Part shown: in pieces, positions 1-11,276 of the stretch
Layout of the letters: the number at the start of each line of letters is the position of its first letter
How positions within the stretch are numbered: position 1 is the stretch's first letter
NCBI GenBank assembly: GCA_038087015.1
Contig: JASBNA010000014.1
Location: forward strand, 682,001-746,000
Length of the DNA: 64,000 nucleotides
Reading direction: 5' to 3'
From: Cerrena zonata
Taxonomy: Eukaryota; Basidiomycota; Agaricomycetes; Polyporales; Cerrenaceae
Made by a program: the position numbers and the translations under genes
The notes under the pieces: generated by a model
Seen by the model: the letters and a program-made list of their open reading frames with translations, nothing else
What the model was told of the DNA's origin: nothing
The model's database searches: none

Positions 1-24
1 CATATAACTTACTCTTGTCTCCAG

Positions 25-2478
25 ATGGCCGAAAAACTTGGCCTGTCATACAAGAATTCTGCCGAGTTAAACAAGATAATTGATGAATCTCTTCCTGGGC
101 GACCTCGATTCAAGCGTGAGGAGATTGTTGTTGCAGGAGAGTCATTTGACATCTACTTCCGTGATGTCATCGAGTGTGTTCGGGCATTGTTTGGGAACCC
201 AGAGTTCGCATCATACCTTGTATTTGCTCCTGAACAGCATTATAGCGATCCGGCATGTCGCTCAGAGCATCGCATCTATCATGAGATGCATACTGGGAAG
301 TGGTGGTGGAGTACGCAGGTAATTCTGATATAATTAAGTACTCTCAAGCTGTGAGAGATCGCTAACTTCTGATACGTACCTTCTATTTTGTAGATCGCAC
401 TCAAAGAAAAGACCCCGGGCGCTACGATCATCCCTATTATCATATCTTCCGATAAGACACAATTGACTTTGTTTCGAGGTAAAACCGCATACCCCGTATA
501 CCTTACTATCGGCAACATACCTAAAGAAATACGCAAGAAACCCTCTCGACAAGCTCAGATACTTCTGGGTTATCTCCCCACTACTCGTCTCAAACATATC
601 ACAAGTCCCACCTCCCGTCGACGTGCACTTGCAAATTTATTTCATTGTGGTATGAAGCTTATGCTTGACCCTCTCATTGAAGCTGGCAAGCATGGTCTTC
701 CGATGCGGGGTGGAGATGGAGTCCTCCGACGCTGTCACCCACTGTTTGCTGCATTTGTTGGTGATTACCCGGAACAACTCCTAGTTACCTGCACAAAGGT
801 TTGCCCTACCTGTGATATTCCCCATGACGAGTTAGGATCGGGTGACCTGGGCGAACCTCGAGACTTGCAAGCAATTTTGGAAGCGCTAGAGCTTGTCGAC
901 GGTCCTCCGGGAGAGTTCTTTGCTGCATGTCGAGATGCTGGGATCAAACCCATTGTACATCCATTCTGGGAAGGCTTCCCTTATACCAACATTTTCCGCG
1001 CCATCACACCGGATATTCTCCACCAACTCTATCAAGGATTGATCAAGCACCTTGTTGCATGGCTCACTAACTCAAGGGCATTTGGACCGATTGAGGTTGA
1101 TGCCCGATGCCGTCGCATGCCTCCTAACCATACCACTTGACTTTTTACCAAGGGGATCACCACTCTATCTCGCGTATCCGGTCAGGAGCACCGAGATATT
1201 GCACGTATCATCATGGGTCTCATTGTGGATCTACGCCTTCCAAATGGACATTCAACTACTCGGTTACTACTTGCTGTTCGGGGCATGCTTGACTTTCTAT
1301 ATCTTGCACAATATAAGGCCCATAGCTCAACGACATTGGACGATATGGATGCCGCGCTACGAAAATTCCATGCCAACAAGAACATTTTTGTGGATCTTGG
1401 CATCCGGGTGAGCTTTCAACTACCAAAACTTCATAATGCGGGTCATTATCGGTACTCAATAGAGCTTTTTAGTACAACAGACAATTACAATACACAGACA
1501 ACAGAACGGCTACACATCGATTACGCTAAAGACGCCTATAATGCCTCAAATACACGTAACGCATTCGCACAAATGACGAAATGGCTCGAGCGAAAGGAGA
1601 AAGTATTCCGTCACGACCACTTTGTGAAATGGCGCCTTCGTTTGAAACCCAGAGCTAGTAGTCTGACTGTTGGCCGGGCTCCAGTCATCCGCCACCCTCA
1701 TGTGGTCATGACCAAGTATCCAACTGTTTACTCTGTCGACTTCAATTCCCTGGCGGACAACTATGGTGCCGTCGATATCCACAACACCATAACAATGTTC
1801 ATTGCACACAGAAGAAACCCGACCTTCTCAGGTAATCGACTCGAGCGCGCCGCAGCAAACATTATCCTTCCCTTCTCCTCACTTCAGATCTTCCACAAGA
1901 TCAGGTTCTATAACAGGCCAGTGGAGGATTGGCTCAACAGCGACGATGTTATGGATGTCGCCCACGCTCGTCCATCCTATCAAGACAAACAAGGTCGATT
2001 GGTCCCAGCGCGATTCGACACTGTTCTTATCAACATTGTTGACAACTTAGATTGTGAGTCTGTTGGGGTATCTTGTATGTCATTTCTTGCTCTCTCCGAG
2101 TCGTCAAAACATTTCTTATAAATATCAGGATATCGTGTGGCGCAGGTTCGTGCCGTTTTCTCAATTGCATCTCGGCACCAGCAACTGTTATCAGATATTT
2201 CTATCCCACAACACCTTGCTTATGTCGAGTGGTTCACCACTTTTTCCACTCTACCCCATCCACACCATGGTATGTACAAGGTTTCCCGAGCATTCAAGAA
2301 TGGTATCCATCATGCTACCATTATTCCGGTGGACAAAATCTTCCGTAGTGTTATGCTCTTCCCTCGATTTGGTCCCATCACTCCCCGTGAATGGACATCA
2401 AGCAACGTGCTTGAGAAATGCACTGAATTCTATGTTAATCCCTATGTTGATGAGCACATGTATCGTACAGTATATTAA
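25..2478 (+). pseudogene. Plavaka-type (CACTA-like) DNA transposase, 3' part, with an internal stop
   Basis: This is the C-terminal part of a transposase that would cut and paste a CACTA-like DNA transposon. I recognise the Plavaka family of Agaricomycetes from motifs such as HTGKWWW, SSDKTQLTLFRGK, GNIPKEIR, ILLGYLPTT, TTERLHIDYAK and PRFGP. The piece starts at 25 behind an intron acceptor (CCAG), so the gene continues to the left of the window. Exons: 25-318, 394-2053 and 2129-2478; introns 319-393 (phase 0) and 2054-2128 (phase 1) have GT..AG ends. The long exon carries one in-frame TGA at 1138-1140; it sits where the motif NHxT-RLFTKG would need CGA, so a single C-to-T change explains it. 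The rest of the frame is open to the stop at 2476-2478. The copy is probably defective but young. Family assignment rests on motif recall, not a search. Confidence 0.85.
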
Positions 2479-2517
2479 AGGTTCATAAAAATATCACAGT
2501 AGCATCTATACCAGGCT

Positions 2518-2573
2518 GAATAGAACGGAATAGAGCAAAACAGTACGGAATAGTGCAAAATGGGCTCGAATAG
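2518..2573. repeat. Short subterminal repeats after the transposase
   Basis: GAATAG occurs four times in about 55 bases just after the transposase stop, twice preceded by ACG, with A-rich spacers (AGCAAAAC, TGCAAAAT). CACTA-group elements carry clustered short repeats near their ends that bind transposase, so this may be the 3' subterminal region of the Plavaka element. I could not place the terminal inverted repeat because the 5' end is outside the window. Confidence 0.4.
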
Positions 2574-3379
2574 CCGGAAAATTACTATTTATGACTCAAT
2601 GATCATTTCGTGTTTTTCCTGATGCTTGGTGTTCTACGTGGCGAAATCAATTGATTCTACGTAGACATTCAATCCCAAGTGTCCGTTCACATGAAACTGA
2701 CAACTAACAGGAATAATTGACTACATTTTACCGTCCCTTAACTTGCTAAACCTATCGACACATTCTGGGCTCATGACTCGTCTTCCAACCGGTGCCATCT
2801 TGGCACTCCTGTCAAGTGCGGAATACGGAGTCTCACTTCGAGAAGATGCCGCGGCCTGAGCCTCATGTTCACGGAGCCACGCCATGATACCACAACCCTT
2901 TCGTATAGTCACCCTTGTTGATCCGGATCCACGTAATCGTGCATATAGCTCTGTCAGTTTTAGGAATATTATAGGTGATTGTTCCATGATATATGTCTTC
3001 AGAAGTAGAGTGTGCCTCGTAATTCCTTTGTGTTCCCCATAATCGTGCTGACTGCAACCAGAGCCCGTATCCGAGTACTGTAGACTCCTTTGTAACAATC
3101 CGCCTTTAACGAGTCCATAGGGGTACAAATAATTTCATATTTGCAACTTCCCAACGGTGGCACAGCAAGAAGACTCAGAGGGTGGCAAGCGAGGTTGGTA
3201 TATACGAGGTAGAGAATAAGCAGTTAGATGGAAAATCAGAGGAATTGATACGGCAGTTGATTTAGATTACTTATCGCTGCTTATGTCATCCATCAGTCCC
3301 TACATCCTCCCTCCCTCCTCGTTAAAAATATCATTCCACAGCCGCCCTCTCTCCAATCCCTCCACAACTTTTTTCAACA
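2574..3379. other. Intergenic: transposon tail, then 5' flank of ZIP copy 1
   Basis: A 135-codon open frame on the minus strand (2721-3128) has no recognised domain and lies in the probable transposon tail; I do not call it a gene. From about 3205 the sequence matches the flank of the LINE insertion site (AGAGAATAAGC, then ATCAGAGGA, then a CGCTGCTTATGTCATCCATC stretch). It therefore shows what the 5' flank of a ZIP copy looks like without the LINE. The pyrimidine-rich 3300-3375 run directly before the ATG is a plausible core promoter or 5' UTR. Confidence 0.5.
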
Positions 3380-4795
3380 ATGGCAAGACCGCATTGTTCC
3401 GTGCACAGAGACGACGCTGAAGACATCGATTGTGGCTCTGGACATAGCAATGGCCTCTTTAGCCTAAGGTTCACCTCGATATTTATCATCCTCATCGGCT
3501 CCATGTTCGGTGCATGCTAGCAAGGAGGTTGAGATGTCTGAGCTCAAGGATACCATATGGGGTCCTTGATTTCGCAAAGTATTTTAGTAGCAGTGTTATT
3601 GTGCGTCGTATTTATTTCTCGACTTTATTTATGCTTATACCATCTCTAGATTTCTGCTGCTTTCATACCTGCTCGACCCTGCTTTGGAAGCCCTCGGATC
3701 GCCATGTCTTGATCCCGCGGGGGGAAACTATGCACGGCGATTGTCTGTTTATAGCCCTCGTTAGTCCTAACTTCCGTTTCCAGCCATATGCACTAGCCAT
3801 TTCCCTCCTCTCCATATTCCTCATATTCATCCTCGAAATCGTCGCATTCCGATGAGGTGCTGCGAAACTCGCGAAACTCGGCATCTCGCACGGTATGTTT
3901 CTCTCCTTTTCTCCTCATCGACTCTTCCTCACACACACCTTTCGCAGATCCGCGCGGTCATGGAATTGGCAGTCATGCAGCCCACGGTCTTGAATCCAAC
4001 CGTCAATTTGATCCCAATGCACCAACATCATCTGGAAATCCCGAACAAATTGAAAAGTTTCCCGCTGGCCTCGAGTCAAATGCGTCGGATTCCAAGAAAC
4101 ATGGTCATGTACATGCACACGAGCTGAGTGTCGTGGAGTTGGCTGCGGCCCAGATTGTCAGTATTGCCATTCTGGAATTCGGTGTGATATTACACAGGTA
4201 CATTCAGTGTCAAAAATATTTGGTATTGTTGCTGATTATTATCGTTTCTCTAGTATCCTGATTGGGCTGACTCTCGCCGTCGACGAGGACTTCAAAATCC
4301 TCTTTGTCGTGCTCGTCTTCCATCGTACGTCTCGTATTTTCATTTCCTTTTTTGTATCTGCTCACTCCCTCTACAGAAACGTTCAAAGGTCTCGGTGTCA
4401 GCTCTCGTCTCACCTACATGGACCTCCCTGCGAAATATTCATATGTACCTATCATCGGTGCTCTGCTCTATGGCATTACCACCCCTCTCGGTATTGCTGT
4501 TGGTCTTGGCATCAGGACTACTTACAACCCTGGAAGTACAACCGCTAGCATCGTTAGCGGTATCCTGGACGCCTTCAGTTCGGGTATCCTGATTTACACT
4601 GGTCTCGTCGAGGTTCGTTCATGCCCTACTACACATTGAGTATACTTCTGATGTTCCCTCTGTTTTTAGCTTCTCACACATGAGTTCCTTTTCAATAAAG
4701 AGATGATTGATGGCTCAAATACCAAGTTGGCCCATGCGATTGGATGCCTGATACTCGGGTGTGGATTCATGGCTGTCCTCGGCCATTGGGCATGA
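3380..4795 (+). pseudogene. ZIP family zinc/iron transporter, module copy 1, decayed
   Basis: Relic of a ZIP-family membrane transporter, which moves Zn or Fe into the cytosol through eight membrane helices. Later exons still show the signature HxHELSVVE, the helix ILEFGVILHS, GLTLAVDEDFKILFVVLVFH and TFEGLGVSSRL. The gene is broken: the first exon reads ATG through FIILIGSMFG and then hits TAG. The exon holding the FIHLLDP motif has lost bases (ATACCTGCTCGACC). Codon TGG in the conserved FRWG is TGA (near 3853-3857). The last four exons (from about 3947) and their splice sites are intact, ending at TGA 4793-4795. It converges on the NLR fragment that follows, as in the other modules. Confidence 0.85.
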
Positions 4796-5320
4796 GTGTG
4801 AACGATCATTCGACTTTGTTCGTTCTCGCTTTGGTCATCCTCAGTGGAAGACCTGTCGCTTCGAGAGATTGAGTTATGATCATAGGATCTCCCTAATGTT
4901 ATTGCTCTTGTCATTGCCTTGGTTCATTTGTATCTCAATAGCATATTGGACTGTATGACTTTCATCATTGGCACCTTGCATCATATCTCACTAGTGTAGA
5001 TGACTCCTTTACACACCACATTCTACTCTGATGCTCTATTTTTATGACACAAATTGATATCTTGCTCATTCTCACTATCAAGCTATCTTTTGTTGTAGTT
5101 TGTAGCTTGTATCATGTTTACTACTTACCTTTTTGTCTTGGAGTGAGTGATTGTAATGCTAATATTGATGATGTTCATTTTGCCTCAAAATCAATGTTGA
5201 GATTTAGAACTGAGAGTTGAGAAATCTTAACACAAAATCAATTCTGAGCACTATTTCAATTCTCCTTCTGAAAAACTACAAATGTATATACATATCAAAC
5301 CAGTATTTGTACATTCCTAA
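4796..5320. other. Convergent intergenic region, module 1
   Basis: Shared 3' region between ZIP (+) and NLR (-); it aligns with 10734-11276, 25913-26434 and 57604-58166. It keeps 3' ZIP-derived sequence to about 4930, then AT-rich sequence including TTTTGTTGTAGTTTGTAGC. No gene or clear terminator seen. The last CpG before the CpG-poor block is at 4862. Confidence 0.6.
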
Positions 5321-6656
5321 TCAATCCTCCAACTTTGAAAGATCAATGATGGTCAACTGACCAGTATTGGAACCAACAGCATAATACTTCCCATGGAACC
5401 TAAATGTAGCCCTATCATAGAGATGATTCTTCTCTCCTCTCTTTGAACCTGCTATCCAAGCCAACTTCTTCCCAGAAGTTTTAGAAATATTCCAGCCATT
5501 CTCTTCCTTGAACTGAACTTCTGATGTTTGTGGCTTCCATGAAGTTGTCTTTGTATCCAACAAGATTCCTGTGGATACATCACATAGATACTGCCATTCA
5601 AGGGTCTGAAGTTGTAGCATTTTGCTATCAGATGAAAATGAAAGGGATTTGACATTGTCTGACAAGTGCAAATGATAAGAAATAGTGTGCTTAAGTTCTC
5701 CATTGGAAGTGTGCCATAGATATATGTTACTTCTGGTCACTGATGCTATCCACTGTCCATCTGGGGAGCATCTAACAATATATGCCATATTTCTATCCCC
5801 AAGTGGCTTTTTGCTCAAATTCTTTGTGGAAATATTCCAGATGGAGATGAAGTCATCATCAGATGTGGCACAGGCTACTATTTGGTTATCAGGCAAGATG
5901 GCTAATGAGCACACATAACTCTTGGCCTCCAATTGGATGTGATGCAACTGCTTCCCTGTCTGTGTCTCCCAAATTGATATTGAACCATCTCTTGGGCCAG
6001 TTGCAATGATGGTCCCATCACTTGAGAACTCAACATAAGTGATAGCAGGTAGAGGTTTCTTTGCCTTTCTTATCCCAGAGCTATGTCCTAACACATCCCA
6101 TATGCGCACTGTCTTGTCATCAGAGGCAGATACAAGGGTCTGTCTATTGGGTGAGAAGCAGAGTGATCTCACAGTATCAGTGTGACCTTTAAGGATATTT
6201 ACTGGCTTTCCTGACTCAGCGTTCCGGAGGCAGATTGTTGAATCTTGACTTCCAGATGCAATGATATCACCTTTGGGTGAGATAGCTATAGCAAATATTA
6301 AACCAGTATGTCCTTTAAGCCCTCTTAGGCATGTCCCTGTCTCAACATCCCAGATGCATACAGTTCCATCATCTGCATTAGATACTACCCTTCTACCATC
6401 AGGGGAAAAGATGGCACTTCTGACTGTATCAGTATGACCCTTAAGTGTACACACTAACTTCCCTGTATCAGCATTCCAGATATCAATGTCTTCCTCCCAA
6501 GTAGTGACTATGAGATTGCCATTGGGGGAGAAGGAGATGAAGTTAGTCCTAGAGATATTGTCTGCCTGTAGAAGTTGCTCTCTGGTGACAGCATCCCATA
6601 TCTTGAACCCACTGTAAATTGACCCAGCAACAATCTTCTTTCCATCTGGGGAGTAA
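5321..6656 (-). pseudogene. NACHT-WD40 NLR, copy 1: C-terminal WD40 part only
   Basis: C-terminal WD40 propeller region of an NLR, open over 445 codons without a stop but with no start. Blades end in the usual IWD, IWE, IWN or LWH; examples are GHTDTVRSAIFSPDG and TVCIWDVETG. It ends with the same tail as the other copies (GKKLAWIAGSKRG, then FTIIDLSKLED-like). At 6657 the coding sequence is cut by a 2 kb inverted-repeat element; only about 54 bases of the continuation survive beyond it (8650-8703), and the NACHT and N-terminal domains are missing. Block by block it resembles copy 4, copy 2 or copy 3, so it is a mosaic. It cannot be a working receptor; whether it is transcribed is unknown. 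Confidence 0.9.
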
Positions 6657-8649
6657 CATCAGGGAAAACCCCCATCTCTAATTAGAGCTAATTATATTGA
6701 ATTAAGTGCAATAGGAAGAATATCTCTAATTGGGTCTATTTAGACATGTGTCAAAATAACGCAAAATATATAGGTCTAATTAGAGCCTATTAGGTCTCAG
6801 TTAGAGCTAATAAGAGGTAAGTTAGATTAGTATTAGATGCAATTAGAGCTAATTGGATGTAATTAGGAGCAGTTAGATGATATGAGAGTTAGTTCCTAGC
6901 ACTCAGACTATCACACAATTAAAAATAGTTGGAAAAAGCACTGATAATTGAGCTATTATTATAGATTTACTCTATATTATTTACCAAAAATCTAATCTAT
7001 AACACTACTGGTGAGTTAAGTAATAATAGAAGTGATTGTTGAGGATGGTAAGCAGATCAGAAAAAGAAATGAGTTAGAACATACAAGTCTTCTGAAATAA
7101 GCACTGTGCTTTTGAGAAGCAAGTTAGTGAGAGATAAACTGAAGTAAATCAAAGCTCACCTTATTTATAGATATGATCTGCATAGATAGGGAAGAGAAGA
7201 AGGAAGGAAAGGAAAGAGTAAATGAGAGGAAAGAGTGAAAGAGAAAGAGAATGTGGGCGAAGTTTCAAAGTCAAATAGCGACGTGGCAGGGCGCTTATGG
7301 CGGCGTTGGGAAGCCGTGATCCGGGGCTTTCCAAAGCACTCTCAACGGCACGGATCGGAGCACAGGAATATGAGATATGATTAGATTAGTCCTAGATTAT
7401 CTTCAATCACCTAAGCAACTTAGAAATAGAGAATCCTTGCTGTTTCTCTACATTATAGGGACATATTATATATCATTAGAACCAGATTTTTAAGGAGATT
7501 CTGAATATCATGTTCACATGTTAAAATCATGGATATTGTACTAGCTATTCCAGAATTATCATTATAGGAATTCAATAGATAGCTTGTCTGAGTATCAGTT
7601 CAACATCAGATATTTATAAAGCACCACCCTACCATAATATATAATTAACTTGTGTATGGACTATTCTTTGCAGGTCAGTTTTAGCATATTGGCAACACAG
7701 AAACCTCATGAGAAAAGAATAGTAAGAAATATTGAAATAAGTTATAGATTTTAGTTGTAAAATAAGAGTATGGTAATAATAAAAATAGAAGTAAACAGTA
7801 GAGACTTAGCTCTATAAGATATCTCAAAGTGTGGATAGCAAATGAGTGTGTCAATTTAGTACTAATTTGTAGATATTCTTTTGGTGATATTTCCAATTAT
7901 AACAGAATAGCTTCTAGGTTATAGTTTAATGATACTATATCAGAGCAATATAATATATATCAAAGGTTTCACTAGCAAAGATACATTTAATATTGTTATC
8001 CAGCTTGAATAAACCTTAAATAATATGGTTTTATAGCTAATACAATTGTTTCACAACTATGAGAGCATAATGATACATATAAGAAACAATATACAAAATT
8101 AGTAGAATTGGTAAGATTATCTGATCCCAAGCACTTAATTGTCCTATAGTTAGCAAGGTTATTCTAGAATAAGAAGCAATATGTAAGGTTAGTGAGAATA
8201 TATCAGATTATCTGACAGTAAGTACTGACTTTTTCTAGAGTTAGTAGAATTACTTCACAGTTAGTACAATAAGAAACATAAGAAATAATATATAAGATTA
8301 GTAAAATTGGCAAGATTATCAAATAATAAGCACTCAATTATGATATGGTTAGCAAAGTTATTTTATAGTTAGTACAATAAGAGACAATATACATAATTAG
8401 TAGAATTAGTAAATCTATCTAATAATAAATACTCAGTTATTCTGCAGTTAGTAAAATAATAAATAATAGAAAGGATTAGTAAAATTGGCAAAATTATTGA
8501 ACAATAAATACTAAATTAGCTATTATAATATTCACATTAGATATTATTAGAAAATTGAGAAAGATTAGATTGATTAGCAGTCAATTAGAGCAATTAAGGT
8601 TGGGTGAGCTCTAATTAGCACTAATTATAAAAGGGGGTTTTTCCTGATG
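6657..8649. mobile_element. Non-autonomous TIR DNA transposon, 2.0 kb, inserted in NLR copy 1
   Basis: The ends are inverted repeats: CATCAGGGAAAACCCCC at the left, and CATCAGGAAAAACCCCC as the reverse complement of the right end (16 of 17 match). Weaker symmetry follows (AATTAGNGCTAATTA). Comparison with intact copy 3 (GAGTAAGCTACAC) places the insertion exactly: GAGTAA before and AAGCTACAC after. The target duplication is therefore AA, or TAA/GAA with one mismatch. A TAA target would fit PIF/Harbinger, but I see no transposase and leave the superfamily open. The interior is very AT-rich, with repeated TTAGAGCTAAT boxes near both ends and a GC-rich patch at about 7240-7350. The 71-codon frame at 7681-7896 is low-complexity and not credible. 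Confidence 0.85.
8040..8530. repeat. Degenerate tandem repeat inside the 2 kb TIR element
   Basis: A motif like ATTAGTAAAATTGGCAAGAT followed by ATCNAATAATAAGCACT recurs about five times (near 8100, 8188, 8295, 8396 and 8478), spaced about 80-107 bases, with GTTAGTACAATAAGA between units. The unit has diverged a lot; its function is unknown. Confidence 0.55.
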
Positions 8650-8703
8650 AAGCTACACAACAATACTCTTCATTGGTGGGGATACTATGCAATGGCGCAC
8701 CTG
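8650..8703 (-). pseudogene. NLR copy 1 remnant beyond the TIR element
   Basis: AGCTACACAACA through ATGCAATGG matches the WD40 exon of copy 3 at 27770-27825. Similarity stops abruptly after CACCTG at 8703, which marks a deletion or recombination breakpoint. This short piece proves that the 6657-8649 element inserted into a longer NLR. Confidence 0.85.
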
Positions 8704-9651
8704 TGTCATGGTCCGTCTCGGAGCGATGCGGAGGTTGCTTGGAGGAGAGAGTGAGGGAAGGGTAGGGATACAAGTTGGCAACTGGTAGGCGACTCGGGAC
8801 CTGTAATGTAGATAGTCAAATACAGATGGGCTTGGCTTCAACTTATGTGTTGCGCCCTTCTAGGATACAGCCCTGGTTTTCAGAGACAGTGGCAGTCGGA
8901 GACGTCGGGGAAGTAGGGGACCTAAGATGCAGATGGAGGTAAGTAGGAATACTGGAATAGTCACTAGGACGTTTCGCCAGATTACAGAGTGTCAACTAGG
9001 AAGTCCTAGAAGATGAGTGAAGAGGGAGATGTTAAGACGGTGGACTAAACCGAAGTCAAGTCCTGGTCGGAGGAGTAGGGAATCACACGGAGATCGGAGG
9101 TATGAGGACGAATCAAAGTTGAGTTTCATACTAAGGAAATACAGCGAGTGAGATGAGTATTTATACTACGAGACTCCTACAAGGAACAGAGGACTTAGAG
9201 AAAATACGAAGGGGAGTGATGTGTGAATGGTGTGATAGGAATAGGGTCAGAATCATAGGACATGTGAAAAGGTACGGGAGGAAAGAATACGAGGTAATTA
9301 AACAAGAGATAAATGAGAAAGATATTACGGGGCTGATGATTGGAGGTCTATTGGTGATGTTAGGAAGGAAAGACGTGTGATAAGGGACTATCTAAAGAAT
9401 CAGCTACGATAAGAGACCATGGATCAGATAAAGGCAAAAGGGTAAAAGGATATCAAAGATAAAGCGGAGGACGAGTTGGAGGGTCGGGGGCAAATAGGAT
9501 AAACAGAAGATGGAAGCGTACAAATGTGGGCAGATGAAATGACTGTGGGAAGAGCAAGCAGAATATGGGAGTATCGGGCCAAATCAGGAATCGACTAGAG
9601 TGGATCGGGTTTAGTAGGGATTAGGTACGTCACGTGTTAGGGTTTTAGCAA
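8704..9651. other. Unassigned spacer between modules 1 and 2
   Basis: No homology to the module is visible. The plus strand is purine-rich (runs of GGAGGAGAGAG type). A 75-codon frame at 9153-9380 contains a GHVKR motif faintly like the tail of LINE proteins, but too little to call. The left junction is the NLR copy 1 breakpoint and the right junction is the start of ZIP copy 2 similarity, so this may be filler from a recombination event. Confidence 0.4.
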
Positions 9652-10733
9652 GTACTTATACGTACCTATCATTGGTGCTCTGCTCTACGGCATCACCACT
9701 CCTCTTGGCATTGCAATCAACCTTGGTGTGAGGACGACACTGGACCATAGCTCAAATTTTGGGCTTCATAAAAGTAAAGTAAAATTTTATGGAAAGTCTC
9801 TTACAAAACATAATTTTCAGACCCAAAAAATGATCTAAAAATTCTGAATTATAGCAGAAATTAATAAATCACAAAGACCTATGCAAATTCTAACTTTTGT
9901 ATCTAGTTTTTAGAGTTCAAAAAGGCTCAATTTTGATACATTTTTTGTTAGAGCAAAATTTGGAATCCAAAATTCAAAGTTTTGACACACATTTATTTTT
10001 CCAAAACTGATATAAAATTTAAACTGCTAAATTAGCAAGATGAATAGTATTGTATACCTAAGTATCTCTATCAAATAGCCTTATTGACAGGGACCATGAT
10101 GTACTAAGAATAGTAGTCTATATCTTCTCTTTAGGCTATCTATCTATGAAACTGTATTTTAATATATACAATTATATTATAATTTTTGACAAAATAAAAG
10201 TATATCAAAATATTGAATTTTGCATACTGAATTTTGCTTTAGCAAAAAATGTATGAAATTTGAGCTTTTTTGAACTCTGAAAAGTAGATACAAAAGTTTG
10301 AATTTGTATAGGTCTTTGTGATTTATTAATTTCTGCTATAATTCAGAATTTTTAGATCATTTTTTGGGTCTGAAAATTATCTTTTATAAGAAACTTTTTA
10401 TAAAATTTTACTTTACTTTTATGGAGCCCAAAATTTGGGCTACGGTCCAGTGCAACTTACAACCCTAGAAGTATGACCGCTAGCATCGTCAGCGGTATCC
10501 TGGACACCTTCAGTTTGGGTATCCTGATTTACACTGGTCTCATTGAGGTATGTTGGAATGATACTTCTCTAGTTCGAGTGTGATTCTGATATCAACTTTG
10601 CTCTTAGCTTCTTGCGCATGAGTTCCTTTTCAATAAGGAGATGATCAATGGCTCGAACGCCAAGCTGGCGTATGCGATTGGATGTCTGATACTCGGGTGT
10701 GGAATCATGGCGCTCCTCAGATGTTGGGCATGA
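9652..10733 (+). pseudogene. ZIP transporter, module copy 2, 5'-truncated and transposon-interrupted
   Basis: Only the last two exons of the ZIP gene are present. The first begins near YVPIIGALLYGITTPLG and is split by a 715 bp inverted-repeat element at 9738-10452. It resumes at ACTTACAACCC and runs to the LIYTGLIE donor; the last exon ends RCWA with TGA at 10731-10733. All upstream exons, including the metal-binding helices, are missing; homology begins abruptly near 9652 after unrelated sequence. It is a dead gene fragment that still marks the ZIP side of module 2. Confidence 0.9.
9738..10452. mobile_element. 715 bp long-TIR foldback element, CACTA-like ends
   Basis: It begins CACTGGACCATAGC and ends with its inverse (reverse complement CACTGGACCGTAGC). 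The inverted repeats extend for more than 200 bases with few mismatches; both arms contain CAAATTTTGGGCT and GATCTAAAAATTCTGAATT. Flanks compared with the other ZIP copies (GGACGACTTACAACC) indicate a 3 bp target duplication, CGA on the left and CAA on the right. CACTG ends with a 3 bp target duplication fit the CACTA superfamily. There is no coding capacity, so it would need a transposase in trans; the Plavaka gene at the left of the window is one candidate type. Confidence 0.85.
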
Positions 10734-11276
10734 GTGTGAATGGTCTGCTGACTTTGTTTGTTCTCGCTTTGGTCATCCTCAGTAGAAGACCTGTTGCTTC
10801 GAGAGATTGGGTTATGATCATAGGATCTTCCTGATATTGTTCTTGTCTTCATTTGATATTGGACTATGACTTTCTGCGGCATCTCTTGCATTCACTTAGA
10901 TGAACTTTCCACATGCATGTCTTACACATCTACTCATGTCCTCATGGAGTCTCCATCCATTGAGCATATGCTGCTTGACAGCTCTTATCTTTATGACACC
11001 AACCATCTTTACTTGCTTTCACCTATTCAACCATGTCTTCTGTTGTAGTTTGCAGCTTGTACCATGTTTGCTACTTACCTTTTTGTCTTGGAGTGTTTGT
11101 AATGCTAATAGTTGATGATGTTTATTTTGCTTCAAAACCAATGTTGAGATCTCACACTTAGAGTTGAGAAATCTAAAGTTAGACACAAAAAACAATTCTG
11201 AGCACTATTTTCAATTTCTCCTTCTGAAAAACTACAAAAGTATATACATATCAAACCAGTATTTGTACATTCCTAA
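10734..11276. other. Convergent intergenic region, module 2
   Basis: 3' flank shared by ZIP copy 2 and NLR copy 2, aligned with the same region in modules 3 and 4. The final ZIP-like stretch ends near 10835 and the rest is AT-rich. No gene seen. Confidence 0.6.

Noticed and set aside
2721..3128. 135-codon minus-strand frame after the transposase
   Set aside because: No domain recognised; lies in the probable 3' region of the Plavaka element and has no counterpart in the other modules.
7681..7896. 71-codon minus-strand frame inside the 2 kb TIR element
   Set aside because: Very AT-rich low-complexity Leu/Tyr/Phe text without a domain; expected by chance in such DNA.
9153..9380. 75-codon frame with a GHVKR motif, possible LINE tail
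   Set aside because: Only one short weak motif; no reverse transcriptase or zinc motif near it.
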